From: Clostridiales bacterium
Lineage (GTDB): Bacteria > Bacillota_A > Clostridia > Christensenellales > Aristaeellaceae
DNA: 21,070 nt
Assembly: GCA_024684665.1 (NCBI GenBank)
Contig: JAIKWN010000184.1
Coordinates: forward strand, 1-21,070
Reading direction: 5' to 3'
In this document: positions 5,878-14,615 of the stretch, one piece after another
Position numbering within the stretch: the first letter of the stretch is position 1
Layout of the letters: every line of letters starts with the position of its first letter
Translations under genes and position numbers: made by a program
The notes under the pieces: model-generated
Told to the model about the DNA's origin: nothing
Databases searched by the model: none
The model's input: the letters and a program-made list of their open reading frames with translations, nothing else

Positions 5878-7650
5878 TCAGATTCGTATGGTCAGCACGT
5901 TGAGGCCTAAAAGATTCTGGTATTGTACATCTTTTGCCTCTTGGTAAACCAGGCGGATTGCCAGGTTTTTGACCGGGTCTTCAGGATTCACGATATCCCG
6001 CCGCTCCGCGGGATTGAAGGGGACGCAGTCGTCCTTGATGCGCAGGATCACGTCGTCATCCTTGTGCACGACGCGAATGTCCACGCTGTGGGGCTTTTTG
6101 TCTTTGCGGAACCCGTGATCCACCACGTTGCCTGCCATCTCTTCCATAGCCAGGCCGGCAAAATAACCGCGGCGCCTGTCGATCCCCTGCCGGGCACAAA
6201 AATCCATCACCTGCCGCGATATGGTGACAACTTCTTCGAGACTGTGGACGCTGATGTCGATGCGCGCATCCTCGAGGACGCCGAAATCGTCCGGGATCCC
6301 CATAAAAAACCCCAGATCCCAGGCGAAAGCCCGCCGGGCTATGCAGGAGCAGACCGGAATCACCAGAATGGAAATCAGGCCGTTTATGACATTGGCCAGA
6401 TAGACGCCGTTCATGCCGAAGCGGGGCATCAGCAGGGCGGAGAAACAAACCACGGTGATCACTCCATCCAGTACAGACAGGATATGCACCGGAAGGTTTT
6501 TGACGGAAGCCTGCGCATAACAGAGGAGGCTCAGGTAAATGACCGTGGGAGGCATGGACAGGGGAAGGATCCGAAAAGCGGAAACCGTCATTGCGTATAC
6601 AGGGGCCGAGGGATCCCGGTAGAAGAGCCGCGTCAGGGGATGGGCCGAGAGGATCAGGAGCGCCGAAACTGCGCACATGATGGGGGTGCATCTGAACACG
6701 ACTACCCGCATGATGTCCACGAGGGTCTTTCGGTCTTCTTCGCCGATCGCGACGCTCATCAGCATGCGGGAAACCGCCATCATGCCGAAGGGAATCGCCC
6801 AGAAGATGCGCAGTACGGAATCGGAAGCGCCGAAAGCGGAGAGGCCTGCACTGCCCGCCCAGACAATGATCATGGAATTCACGAGAAAGCCGCGGATGGT
6901 CTGGTATCCGTTCGACAGCGCGCCGGGATAGCCTGTGCGCAGGATGTCAAGCCCGTCTGAAAGCTTCTCGGGCCGCAGGCGGAACTTCAGCAGGGCTTTC
7001 TCCTTGCAGTAATACTGCGCCTGCATGAGGAAGAAAATCCATAGCCCGAGGGAGGAGGCGAGCGCCAGCCCGAATGCGCCCATCTGGAGGACCGTCACAA
7101 AAAGGAAGTTCAGGACGACGTTCACCACAGCATAAGCGAGGCTGGCAAAGGTGACCCGCTTCATCTGGTTTTCGAGGGAGAGGAAAGAGGAGAGCTGCTG
7201 TCCCAAAAGCAGGGCTGGGAGGCCGATAGCCTGCCCGGGGAGGTACAGGTTGAACGCGGCGCGCACGGCGGGATCCGGCGCCATACAGCGGGTAAGATCC
7301 AGTGCCGCGGCGGCTACCAGCACGGCGGCGGTCAGCAGGGATATGAGGAGAGTCAGCAGCAGATCCACGGAGAAAATGCTCTGTGTCCGTTCCACATGGT
7401 TCTGTCCCATGTATTTGCCGCAGAGGATTTGGGAGCCGGAGGCGAACAGGACGCCGACAGCGGTCAGAAACATGTTCACCGGACCGTACAGGCTGATGGC
7501 GGCCACGGCTTCGGGTCCCACAAAGTTCGCAGAAAAGAGCCCGGCGATGATGCCGTTCACGGCGTTGATGGCTACCAGCAGAATCTGCACGGGCAGGAGC
7601 CGGAAGTACAGACTTGAAATCAGCCGGGTATCTTCGGATCTGAATTTCAG
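5878..7650 (-). CDS. MATE-family transporter fused to an RsbW-like ATPase domain
   Basis: Residues about 15-450 form a polytopic MATE membrane protein (for example GIIAGLFSANFVGPEAVAAISLYGPV near the start and paired hydrophobic repeats). Residues about 452-590 resemble HATPase_c_2 anti-sigma-factor kinases: an N-box MEEMAGNVVDHGF (Glu503, Asn508) and a G1-like IKDDCVPFNP (Asp540-Pro544), with Cys where Gly is usual. MATE proteins export drugs or metabolites using ion gradients; a cytoplasmic kinase-like tail suggests signalling. A GTG at 7590 would cut the first helix. The CTG at 7650 is preceded by AAAGGAGGG with 7-base spacing, lies just after an in-frame TGA, and restores a normal start (MKFRSEDTRLISSLYFRLLP); I therefore choose this rare start. 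It may be co-transcribed with the genes upstream. Confidence 0.82.
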   Translation of the reverse strand: MKFRSEDTRLISSLYFRLLPVQILLVAINAVNGIIAGLFSANFVGPEAVAAISLYGPVNMFLTAVGVLFASGSQILCGKYMGQNHVERTQSIFSVDLLLTLLISLLTAAVLVAAAALDLTRCMAPDPAVRAAFNLYLPGQAIGLPALLLGQQLSSFLSLENQMKRVTFASLAYAVVNVVLNFLFVTVLQMGAFGLALASSLGLWIFFLMQAQYYCKEKALLKFRLRPEKLSDGLDILRTGYPGALSNGYQTIRGFLVNSMIIVWAGSAGLSAFGASDSVLRIFWAIPFGMMAVSRMLMSVAIGEEDRKTLVDIMRVVVFRCTPIMCAVSALLILSAHPLTRLFYRDPSAPVYAMTVSAFRILPLSMPPTVIYLSLLCYAQASVKNLPVHILSVLDGVITVVCFSALLMPRFGMNGVYLANVINGLISILVIPVCSCIARRAFAWDLGFFMGIPDDFGVLEDARIDISVHSLEEVVTISRQVMDFCARQGIDRRRGYFAGLAMEEMAGNVVDHGFRKDKKPHSVDIRVVHKDDDVILRIKDDCVPFNPAERRDIVNPEDPVKNLAIRLVYQEAKDVQYQNLLGLNVLTIRI

Positions 7651-7715
7651 CGCAGATCCCTCCTTTCATTTCCGAATTCTCTGAGCAGCCTTTCGGAGAA
7701 CCGGGCAGTTTCGGT

Positions 7716-9335
7716 TTATCCGGCCGACGGGGATGAATTCTCAAATCCTTCGGCCATTGCTTCCAGCGGACCGCGCCGGCCGACAAAGATAGCAAGTTCC
7801 GGTGCGGATACCGGCAGGCCTTCCGGCAGGATCATGGACAGGCAAAGGGACAGGCGGGAGGGTGTGTTCGGCAGCTGCGCCGTCAAAACCGGCATTTCCC
7901 CATCCCGCCAGGATACCCGGGCGAGAACTAGACCCTCTTCGTCCCGGAGGGAAGCTTCACCCCGGCTTCCCGGGGCTGCCTGGGTCAGGAAGAGCCGACA
8001 GGAGAAGACGGAACCGCACCACCAGCCGCCTGAAAGCGGGAGCGCGGCGGCATGCGGCCCTGCCGCGCCCGCAAGGATCTCCGAAAGGGCGGGATCTGAA
8101 AGGGCACCGCGTGGGGCGATGGGACCGGAATACAGGTAACGGCGGGCGCCCTCCGCACGAAGGCGCACCAGCATCCGTAAGATGGGTTCCCGCAGCGCTT
8201 CCGGATCCTCCGGCGCGCATCCAAAGGCGGCGCGTAGCATTTCCTCTTCGGAGAGCGGCAACGGGGAAGGGGTAACGGGACAGGCGGTGAAACCGCAGAG
8301 CTGGCGTACAAGCTCGCCTGTCGTTTTCCCGAAAGCCCATTCCTCCGGGAGGAGAGAGTTTGCTTCTTCAATTCCGGCGCTGTTTTCCGGATCGGTGGAA
8401 ACGATTGCGATGCCTGCGCGGGAAAGCGCGGCGGCAAGGGCGTCTTCGGCTGGGGTGGGCAGTGATATCGCGGGGATGCGGAGCGCGGTGAGCTTTTCCG
8501 CCAGCCGGACGGGATTTTCCAGGGTTTCTTCCTGCGAAAGAGGAAGCCAGGCGCGGGGTCTTTCATGCTTTCCGGCGAAACGAACGAGCTGGTCGCAGGG
8601 AAACGCGCTTCCGTGCTCCGTCATTCGCACAAGGGAAAACAAAACCAGTACCTCCGGCGTGGAACCGGGCAGGGGCAGGGAAAAGGGAACCGGCGTTTCT
8701 ATTCCCTCGGAAAGGGAGAAAGAGTAGGATGCTTCCGGCTCCGCAGTTTCCCTGATTCTTTCCGCTGCTCCGGCTTCATCCTTGCCGGTAGGCTTTGCAG
8801 CCTTCCGCGCCCGGATGAGAAGGCAATACTTCCCGGCTTCTCCTGTGACGCGCGCCTGTCCCTGCAGGCGGCTTCTGCCGGACCGGAGGGACAGGCCGGT
8901 AAGCATGGCGGTTTTCGCGCAGCGCAGAAAGACCGTTCCGCTTACCCCGGCAGGGCGGGTTTCGTCAAAAGCGAGGGTCAGTACGGCTTTCCGCCTCTTC
9001 CGGGCGGCATCCGTAAGAACCAGGGATAAAGGTCCGTCCGAAAAACGCGCGATCTCCGATCCGTCCAGAAGCACGGTTCCCCGCCCCCGCAGGCAGGAGA
9101 AGCGGAGAAGTGCAAAATCGCAAGCGAGGGAACCGAAAGGGATTTCCCGGGACAGCCGCAGCTCTTTTGCTTCCGGCAGCATCCCGGGCAGCGGGAAGGG
9201 GCGGCCTTCTTCCGGCAGGGAGAGCAGGCCACCGAAGTCAGAGAGCCGTTCCGCCCCGGGAAGAAAGGAAACACTTCTCTTCTCTTCTTCTCCCACGAGG
9301 CGCCAGCCCCGGGAAACGGGCAGATTTCCGGTCAT
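7716..9335 (-). CDS. Uncharacterised protein, weakly GH2-like
   Basis: I do not recognise this 539-residue product with confidence. It has no signal peptide or membrane segment. The first 145 residues look beta-rich and recall the sugar-binding jelly roll of glycoside hydrolase family 2 (GTVLLDGSEIARFSDG, then VLTLAFDETRPAGVSGTVFLR). Residues about 265-320 (RLAEKLTALRIPAISLPTP, then LSRAGIAIVSTDPE) resemble the GH2 barrel segment that normally reads N-x-x-R-x-x-H-Y-P and leads to the active site, but the catalytic Glu motifs are not seen. It may be a non-catalytic relative. The start codon overlaps the Nudix stop by four bases (ATGA), which indicates translational coupling. The only ribosome binding site is weak (GGAAAGG). 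Its reading frame stays open over 1.6 kb, so it is a real gene. Confidence 0.6.
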   Translation of the reverse strand: MTGNLPVSRGWRLVGEEEKRSVSFLPGAERLSDFGGLLSLPEEGRPFPLPGMLPEAKELRLSREIPFGSLACDFALLRFSCLRGRGTVLLDGSEIARFSDGPLSLVLTDAARKRRKAVLTLAFDETRPAGVSGTVFLRCAKTAMLTGLSLRSGRSRLQGQARVTGEAGKYCLLIRARKAAKPTGKDEAGAAERIRETAEPEASYSFSLSEGIETPVPFSLPLPGSTPEVLVLFSLVRMTEHGSAFPCDQLVRFAGKHERPRAWLPLSQEETLENPVRLAEKLTALRIPAISLPTPAEDALAAALSRAGIAIVSTDPENSAGIEEANSLLPEEWAFGKTTGELVRQLCGFTACPVTPSPLPLSEEEMLRAAFGCAPEDPEALREPILRMLVRLRAEGARRYLYSGPIAPRGALSDPALSEILAGAAGPHAAALPLSGGWWCGSVFSCRLFLTQAAPGSRGEASLRDEEGLVLARVSWRDGEMPVLTAQLPNTPSRLSLCLSMILPEGLPVSAPELAIFVGRRGPLEAMAEGFENSSPSAG

Positions 9336-9937
9336 CGGCTGTTCGCCTTTCCGTCCGGTTTATCCGGATCCCGCTTTGTGCGGGCGCGGAGGATCTCCTT
9401 TGCGAGCAGGAGTCCGCAAACGGTTTTTCCGTCCCGGATCTCCCCGGATGTCACCAGTGCCACCGCTTCATCAAGTGGTATGCGGACGGCGCGCAGGATC
9501 TCGTCCGGATCCGGATGTGTCTCACCTTCCTGCAGGTCCTCCGCCAGGTAAATAGAAATCTGTTCTGAAGAAAACCCAGGGGTTGTCAGAAGGCGCGTGA
9601 GAAAGGTCATACGCCCGGCGGTAAGACCGGTCTCCTCACGGAGTTCCCGTTTCGCGCAGACGAGGGGATCCTCGGAGGCGCTGTCCAGCTTTCCGGCTGG
9701 GATCTCCAGCGTTACGCGGTCCACCGCGACACGGTGCTGGCGCACCAGCATGGTGGTTCCGTCCGCATAAAGGGGGACAACCGCAGCTGCCCCTTTGTGC
9801 AATACGATTTCCCGGATGCCGTCGTTCCCGTTGGCGCAGTGCACTTTCCAGCGTTCTACCCGCAGGATGGCGCCGTCGTATATTTCTTCTTTTGAAAACG
9901 GGATTTCCCTGAGGGCATTAAATGTTTCACATTCCAT
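9332..9937 (-). CDS. Nudix hydrolase, ADP-ribose pyrophosphatase type
   Basis: The 201-residue product resembles NudF/YqkG-type ADP-ribose pyrophosphatases, which cut ADP-ribose to AMP and ribose 5-phosphate. The Nudix box is at 82-105 (GKLDSASED, then CAKRELREETGL) and keeps the metal-binding R-E-x-x-E-E; the gap between the first Gly and the first Glu is six residues instead of five. The preceding VTLEIPAG and the following TTPGFSSEQISIYLAEDL segment with an acidic loop fit the ADP-ribose subgroup. The ATG at 9937 is chosen because GGAGGA lies 6 bases before it; the ATG at 9943 abuts that sequence and is too close. It is the first gene of the leftward run and is divergent from the SH3-repeat gene. 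Confidence 0.88.
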   Translation of the reverse strand: MECETFNALREIPFSKEEIYDGAILRVERWKVHCANGNDGIREIVLHKGAAAVVPLYADGTTMLVRQHRVAVDRVTLEIPAGKLDSASEDPLVCAKRELREETGLTAGRMTFLTRLLTTPGFSSEQISIYLAEDLQEGETHPDPDEILRAVRIPLDEAVALVTSGEIRDGKTVCGLLLAKEILRARTKRDPDKPDGKANSR

Positions 9938-10078
9938 TTCCATTCCTCCGTTCCGGCCAGACAGTCAGCAACTCAAAGAAGAATTCGCGGTTGAAGGGAA
10001 AAATCCTGCTTTTTTTGCCCCGCGGGATAAAACTGGCGCGATTCTCCGTTTCCTTTGTATACAGCCGGATACCGAAGG

Positions 10079-10108
10079 TTGACAGAGGCATCGCGTGCGT
10101 TTTACAAT
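10079..10108 (+). promoter_or_regulatory. Sigma-A promoter of the SH3-repeat surface protein
   Basis: -35 TTGACA (10079-10084) and -10 TACAAT (10103-10108) are separated by 18 bases. The leader to the start codon is about 58 bases. Confidence 0.75.
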
Positions 10109-10122
10109 AAGAACCCCGTGCG

Positions 10123-10153
10123 TCCCCTATCGGGGAGGCGACGGCTTTGTCGC
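10123..10153 (+). promoter_or_regulatory. Two small hairpins in the 5' leader
   Basis: TCCCC-TATC-GGGGA (10123-10136) and GCGAC-N6-GTCGC (10138-10153) sit one after the other between promoter and ribosome binding site. They could stabilise the mRNA 5' end or be regulatory; they match no riboswitch class I know. Confidence 0.3.
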
Positions 10154-10173
10154 GATGAAAGGAGAAAGATCCT

Positions 10174-13100
10174 ATGAAAAACACGTTCCGGCGGCTGGCA
10201 GCCCTTATGCTGACGGCGGCGCTGCTGATTTCCGCCGCACTGGCGGAGGAACGGACGGCGATCCTCGTCCTTCCCATTGGGGATGGCCATGCCGATCTGC
10301 CTGTCTCCATCGTCACCGCTTCGGATGGAACTGTCTACTATTGGATAGACGTCCGTTCCCTCAATCCGGACGAGCAGCAGACACTGTCTGCCGGTTCCGG
10401 CGCCCTGGAGGTGCGGGACGAAAACGGATCCGTTCTCTATAAAGCGGATTTCGCAGAACGCGGCGCGGGCACGGTGATGAACTGGCCAATCGCCGTCTAT
10501 GACGCGGAACACCCGGAAGAACCGCTTTATTTCATTTGCGCCGCGGAAGAAGTTCCCGCGTCCGCCGGAGCAGTGGATGCTTGGCTGATGGCGGTCGGCT
10601 TCAGCCCGGAGGGAATGACTTCCGAATGGGAAGACGAACCCGGAGAAGAGCCATGGGAAGAACCATGGGAAGAACCGGAAGAAGAACCGGAAGAAGAACC
10701 GACGCCGGAGCCGACGGAAGTGCCGACGCCGGAGCCGACGGAAGTGCCGACACCTGAACCAACAGAGGTCCCTACGCCGGAGCCGACGGAAGTACCGACG
10801 CCTGAACCAACGGAGGTCCCCACGCCGGAGCCGACGGAAGTGCCAACGCCCTCGCCCGTGCCTGCGGTGGACCTTCCGGGCTTTGTGCGTCCCCTGGCGG
10901 ATGGGCTTCCCCTGATGGCTGCCCCGGATGGCGAGGTGATCGCCTATCTGGATACCGACGACGTGATATCCCTGTACGAGTACGTCTGGACCGACAGCGG
11001 CCTCTGGTATCATGGCGTAAATTATGTGGACCGTACGGACGGCTGGCTCCCTGCGGCGACCGCTGAGGTGCTTCCCGACCAGACTGCTTTCGCGGAGATG
11101 GACCGCATCGATGCGGAACGTGCGACGCCGGAGCCGACGGAAGTACCGACACCGGAACCGACAGAAGTACCTACGCCGGAGCCGACGGAAGTGCCTACGC
11201 CGGAGCCGACGGAAATCCCGACGCCTGAACCGACGGAAGTTCCCGCGCCGGAAGAGACGGGGGTCCCGATGCCTAAACCCACAGAAGAGCCTGCGCCGGA
11301 ACCGGCAGAGGAACCTGTGGAAGTAGTGCAGGTGCTTCCTGTGACGCAGCCAGTGACCGACGTGCCCGATTACGCCGCCCCTGCCTGGGAAGATGTGCCC
11401 CTGCTCTCTGGGGTCGGCGGAGATACCCTGCTGCGCCTTTCCTCCTCCGACGTCCTCACCGTGCAGGAGGCTGTCCGGGACGATATGGGCGCCATCTGGC
11501 TGCATGTGCGGGATTACCGGACGGGCACCGAAGGCTATCTGCCGGAGGTGCAGACTGCCGCGCTGACAGAGGCCCGCGCGATCGAACTGGAATCGGAGAT
11601 CGACGCCGGTTATGCCGTACGAACGGAAGAGCCGACGCATACCTGGGCGGTCACTGAAAACAGCCGTGGCGGAACGAAGAGCAACGTCCGTTCGTCGCCT
11701 GGGACAAAAGCATCTGTCATCACGACGCTGGAAAACGGCGTGCTCGTCCAAGTGGGAGATGCGGAAAGCTATAAGGGGCAGGTCTGGTATCCCGTTACCC
11801 TGCCGGAAACGGGCGAACAGGGCTATATGCGTGATTACCTGCTCCGGTTCCTGACGGAATCCGAGGCGCAGGCAATGCTGGCTGCGCTTTCGGTACCTCC
11901 GGCAGACGCTGAGTCCGGAGACGCTTCCCAAACGGAAGCGGTCGAAACGAGAGAAATCGGAACGCAGGCGGATGATACCAGCGCAACGTCTCCTGCCCTG
12001 ACAGGAGAAACCGTACCGGCGCAGGAGCCCCCGGCGCCCATCCAGGTGGAAGAAATTCCCGAAACTCCGGCTTCCGTCTTTCCACTGTATGCGATCGCGG
12101 AGGATCAGCCGGGCATCACCATCGTCTTGCGTCCGGAGCCGGCCGGGGAACTCCCCTCAAGCGGGGCGCTTCCCACCATCACAGGTCCCACGCCCGTGGT
12201 TGTCACGGCTCAGAAGACCGATGACGCCGGTTCCCTCTGGTATCTGGCAACTGTGCTGAACGACACAAAGACCGGATATGTGCAGGCGGAAAAGCTGCGC
12301 TTTGTCACGAAGGAAGAGGCGGAAGCCGCCGTCGTCATTCCAGAAATCACCCCCGTGCCGCCGATTGAGACCCCGACAGCCGTACCGACCGCAACGCCGG
12401 AACCCACGCCGGAACCGACGCCGGAACCCACCCCGTCCCCCACGCCAGAACCGCCGCAGAACCTGACGGAGGGCAGCGTCTACCATTATGGCGTGACGAC
12501 CGGCCAGGGCGTCAACGTGCGCAAGGATCCCAAGAAGGGCGCAGATACCCGTGGACGACTTGAAAAGGGCAGTGTTATCTGGGTTAAGGAGATGCTGGGA
12601 GCTGATCCGGAAACCGCTTGGTGCTCTGTCCGTACCGACTTGGGGGATGGATACGTTCAGTCGCGGTATATTCAGTTGCTGGGTGAGCGGGAAGAGCAAC
12701 TGTATATTGCGACACTGGATGATCCGGAGGTCGCTCCGGATCCCACTCTTGCGCCAACCGCCACACCCGCTGTAGTGGAACTGATTACCCCGGAACCCAG
12801 CGCGAGCCCGGAAGCGGAGATTACGCCGGAACCGACATTTACGCCTTCTCCTACAGCGACCCCGTCTCCCACTCCGGAACCGACGGCGACCCCTGAACCC
12901 GTGGAACTGCGCCTGTATGCGCGGATTATTTCGGATAATACGCCGATGCGCGGCAACCAGGATCCGAACGCCTACCTGCAGACCATGCTGAAGGCAGAGG
13001 ACGTGGTCTACATCCTGAACGCCCAGCAGGCGGCGGACGGTATGACCTGGTATCTCTGCCAGTACGGCGGGCTCTATGGCTTTATCCGCGCCGACCTCGT

Positions 13101-14544
13101 GCGTATCATGGGTGATCAGGAGACGGACGATTATCTCGCGCGTCTCGCTGAGGTGGAGGCAACACCCACCCCGTTGCCCCAGAGCACACCGGAACCGTAT
13201 ACCCTACAGTCCACCAGCGCTTACGTGCTGACCAGGATGGGTAACGTGAACCTGCGCAAGACGCCCGGGGGCACGTCGCTTGGGCGGCTTACTGCCAATA
13301 CGCTTCTGCTGGTCATGGATACCGTTCGCGACAACAGCGGGGTTGAGTGGTATGCGGTCAGCTACAACGGAAAAGACGGCTATATCCGAGCCGACATGGC
13401 GGAATGGCTGTCCATTGGGCAGCTGCAGGAATATCTGGCGGAGCAGCAGCTGTTTGCACAGCCTGTTGGCGCAACACCGACACCCCGCCCGGATACGGGA
13501 AGCAGCGTCGTTTACACCATTCCAGGCACTTCCCTCATTGATACCCTCCCGGTAGACGGAAGCTGGTCGACAGGAACCGGGATCGCCCTTTCCGTGACGC
13601 CAAGTCCTTCTCCTGTCCCGACACCCAGCCCGTCTCCTTCTCCGGTGCCGCCGGAGAATCCAGCGCGGCTACTCAGCCAGTCCGGAAATCTTTCTGTCAG
13701 CGGCGTACCGGCGAAAACGGAAAACGGCGAATTTACAGTTTACGGTGTGACGGACGCTTTTGCCGTTGTGACAGCTAACGTTACTTATGAAGTACAGCCT
13801 GTCCAGAGTGTCGCGGTGGGAATGCGGCCCTTCATAATCGCGGAAGCCGTCGCTGAAAACACGGCGCTGACGGAGACCCGCGGCGTTGGAAGCACGCGCG
13901 CCGGAGCGGACGGCAGCTTCTCCATGGATATCCGCCTTCCGGAAGTAAACCGGGATTATGAGCTCGCCATCTCCACTACCAGCGGCGGTTCTGTCCGCTA
14001 TATGGTAACCCGCGATGACGGCACTGTCGCCGCGACGCCAGAACCGACCGCCGCGCCATTGCCCACCGTGGAACCTGTAGAGGAGCGCGCCGGCGGTTTG
14101 GGCATTCTGCCTTTTGCCATTGCCGGCGGTTTGCTCATCCTCCTGGCTGCTGGCATTTACGGCTACCTCGTTTACCGCCGCCGCAGCGAAGAGGACGAAG
14201 AGGAAGAAGACACGGATGAGTACGATCCCGGCGAAGAAAGCGCTATCCGCCAGAGCCGCTTGGATCAGCTTCGCGGAGAAAATGCAGTGAAAGACGGAGA
14301 CAGCGTTCCGGACTGGTTGAAGAAAGACGCTTCTGACAGCGCGTATCGACGTCCGACGCCGCCGACGTCGCCGACACCTCCTACACCACCAACACCTCCT
14401 ACACCACCAACACCTCCAACGCCTCCAACGCCGCCAATCCCGCCTGAAAAGCCTGCGGAGCCGGCAACCGTCGACGAATCGACTTCCGACGGGCAGACCT
14501 CCCGCAGGAGACGGCGCACTGCCACACAGGACCGGTCTGAATAA
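10174..14544 (+). CDS. Large membrane-anchored surface protein with about seven SH3-like modules
   Basis: The 1456-residue product has a signal peptide (about 1-25, ending SAALA), a beta-rich N-terminal domain (26-155), then SH3-like modules at about 235-299, 394-464, 489-562, 637-718, 770-841, 913-988 and 1017-1089. Modules 3, 5 and 7 are clearest, with the bacterial SH3 pattern V-N-V/L-R-x-x-P, W-Y/C-x-V and D/E-G-Y-I/V. Linkers are rich in T-P-E-P-T-E-V-P. Residues about 1169-1286 look like an Ig-like domain. One transmembrane helix (about 1310-1334, GILPFAIAGGLLILLAAGIY) leads to an Arg-Arg-Arg stop and a cytoplasmic acidic tail with a P-P-T repeat. Bacterial SH3 modules usually bind peptidoglycan peptides, so it probably spans the envelope and contacts the wall. 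No catalytic domain is evident. The ATG follows AAAGGAG by 9 bases. Confidence 0.9.
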   Translation: MKNTFRRLAALMLTAALLISAALAEERTAILVLPIGDGHADLPVSIVTASDGTVYYWIDVRSLNPDEQQTLSAGSGALEVRDENGSVLYKADFAERGAGTVMNWPIAVYDAEHPEEPLYFICAAEEVPASAGAVDAWLMAVGFSPEGMTSEWEDEPGEEPWEEPWEEPEEEPEEEPTPEPTEVPTPEPTEVPTPEPTEVPTPEPTEVPTPEPTEVPTPEPTEVPTPSPVPAVDLPGFVRPLADGLPLMAAPDGEVIAYLDTDDVISLYEYVWTDSGLWYHGVNYVDRTDGWLPAATAEVLPDQTAFAEMDRIDAERATPEPTEVPTPEPTEVPTPEPTEVPTPEPTEIPTPEPTEVPAPEETGVPMPKPTEEPAPEPAEEPVEVVQVLPVTQPVTDVPDYAAPAWEDVPLLSGVGGDTLLRLSSSDVLTVQEAVRDDMGAIWLHVRDYRTGTEGYLPEVQTAALTEARAIELESEIDAGYAVRTEEPTHTWAVTENSRGGTKSNVRSSPGTKASVITTLENGVLVQVGDAESYKGQVWYPVTLPETGEQGYMRDYLLRFLTESEAQAMLAALSVPPADAESGDASQTEAVETREIGTQADDTSATSPALTGETVPAQEPPAPIQVEEIPETPASVFPLYAIAEDQPGITIVLRPEPAGELPSSGALPTITGPTPVVVTAQKTDDAGSLWYLATVLNDTKTGYVQAEKLRFVTKEEAEAAVVIPEITPVPPIETPTAVPTATPEPTPEPTPEPTPSPTPEPPQNLTEGSVYHYGVTTGQGVNVRKDPKKGADTRGRLEKGSVIWVKEMLGADPETAWCSVRTDLGDGYVQSRYIQLLGEREEQLYIATLDDPEVAPDPTLAPTATPAVVELITPEPSASPEAEITPEPTFTPSPTATPSPTPEPTATPEPVELRLYARIISDNTPMRGNQDPNAYLQTMLKAEDVVYILNAQQAADGMTWYLCQYGGLYGFIRADLVRIMGDQETDDYLARLAEVEATPTPLPQSTPEPYTLQSTSAYVLTRMGNVNLRKTPGGTSLGRLTANTLLLVMDTVRDNSGVEWYAVSYNGKDGYIRADMAEWLSIGQLQEYLAEQQLFAQPVGATPTPRPDTGSSVVYTIPGTSLIDTLPVDGSWSTGTGIALSVTPSPSPVPTPSPSPSPVPPENPARLLSQSGNLSVSGVPAKTENGEFTVYGVTDAFAVVTANVTYEVQPVQSVAVGMRPFIIAEAVAENTALTETRGVGSTRAGADGSFSMDIRLPEVNRDYELAISTTSGGSVRYMVTRDDGTVAATPEPTAAPLPTVEPVEERAGGLGILPFAIAGGLLILLAAGIYGYLVYRRRSEEDEEEEDTDEYDPGEESAIRQSRLDQLRGENAVKDGDSVPDWLKKDASDSAYRRPTPPTSPTPPTPPTPPTPPTPPTPPTPPIPPEKPAEPATVDESTSDGQTSRRRRRTATQDRSE
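10702..10845 (+). repeat. Six 24-bp tandem repeats encoding TPEPTEVP
   Basis: Six in-frame units, identical in protein but varying at third codon positions, form a stalk between the N-terminal domain and the first SH3-like module. The synonymous variation shows selection on the protein sequence. Confidence 0.9.
11125..11316 (+). repeat. Eight 24-bp repeats, TPEPTEVP and degenerate variants
   Basis: Five near-perfect units (one reads TPEPTEIP) are followed by three decayed units (APEETGVP, MPKPTEEP, APEPAEEP). They link the first and second SH3-like modules. Confidence 0.85.
14347..14445 (+). repeat. Pro-Pro-Thr repeat in the cytoplasmic tail
   Basis: A run of P-P-T triplets near the C-terminus (about residues 1393-1424) is encoded by alternating accacc/cctcct-type units. 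It lies after the transmembrane helix and so should be intracellular. Confidence 0.75.
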
Positions 14545-14615
14545 GCAAATTGTGAATATAGAACCGAGCAAGAGGAAAAACGAACGCATATTTGAAGGAA
14601 ACAGAAGGGGGAAAT

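Noticed and set aside
10702..11316. Regular 24-bp repeats as a possible CRISPR array
   Set aside because: The units are contiguous with no spacers, keep the reading frame and vary at synonymous positions; they encode a Pro-rich stalk.
10102..11931. A 609-codon open frame on the minus strand opposite the SH3-repeat gene
   Set aside because: It mirrors the plus-strand repeats as Arg-Arg/Phe-Arg runs, has no ribosome binding site and no family resemblance; it is a by-product of high GC and repeat structure.
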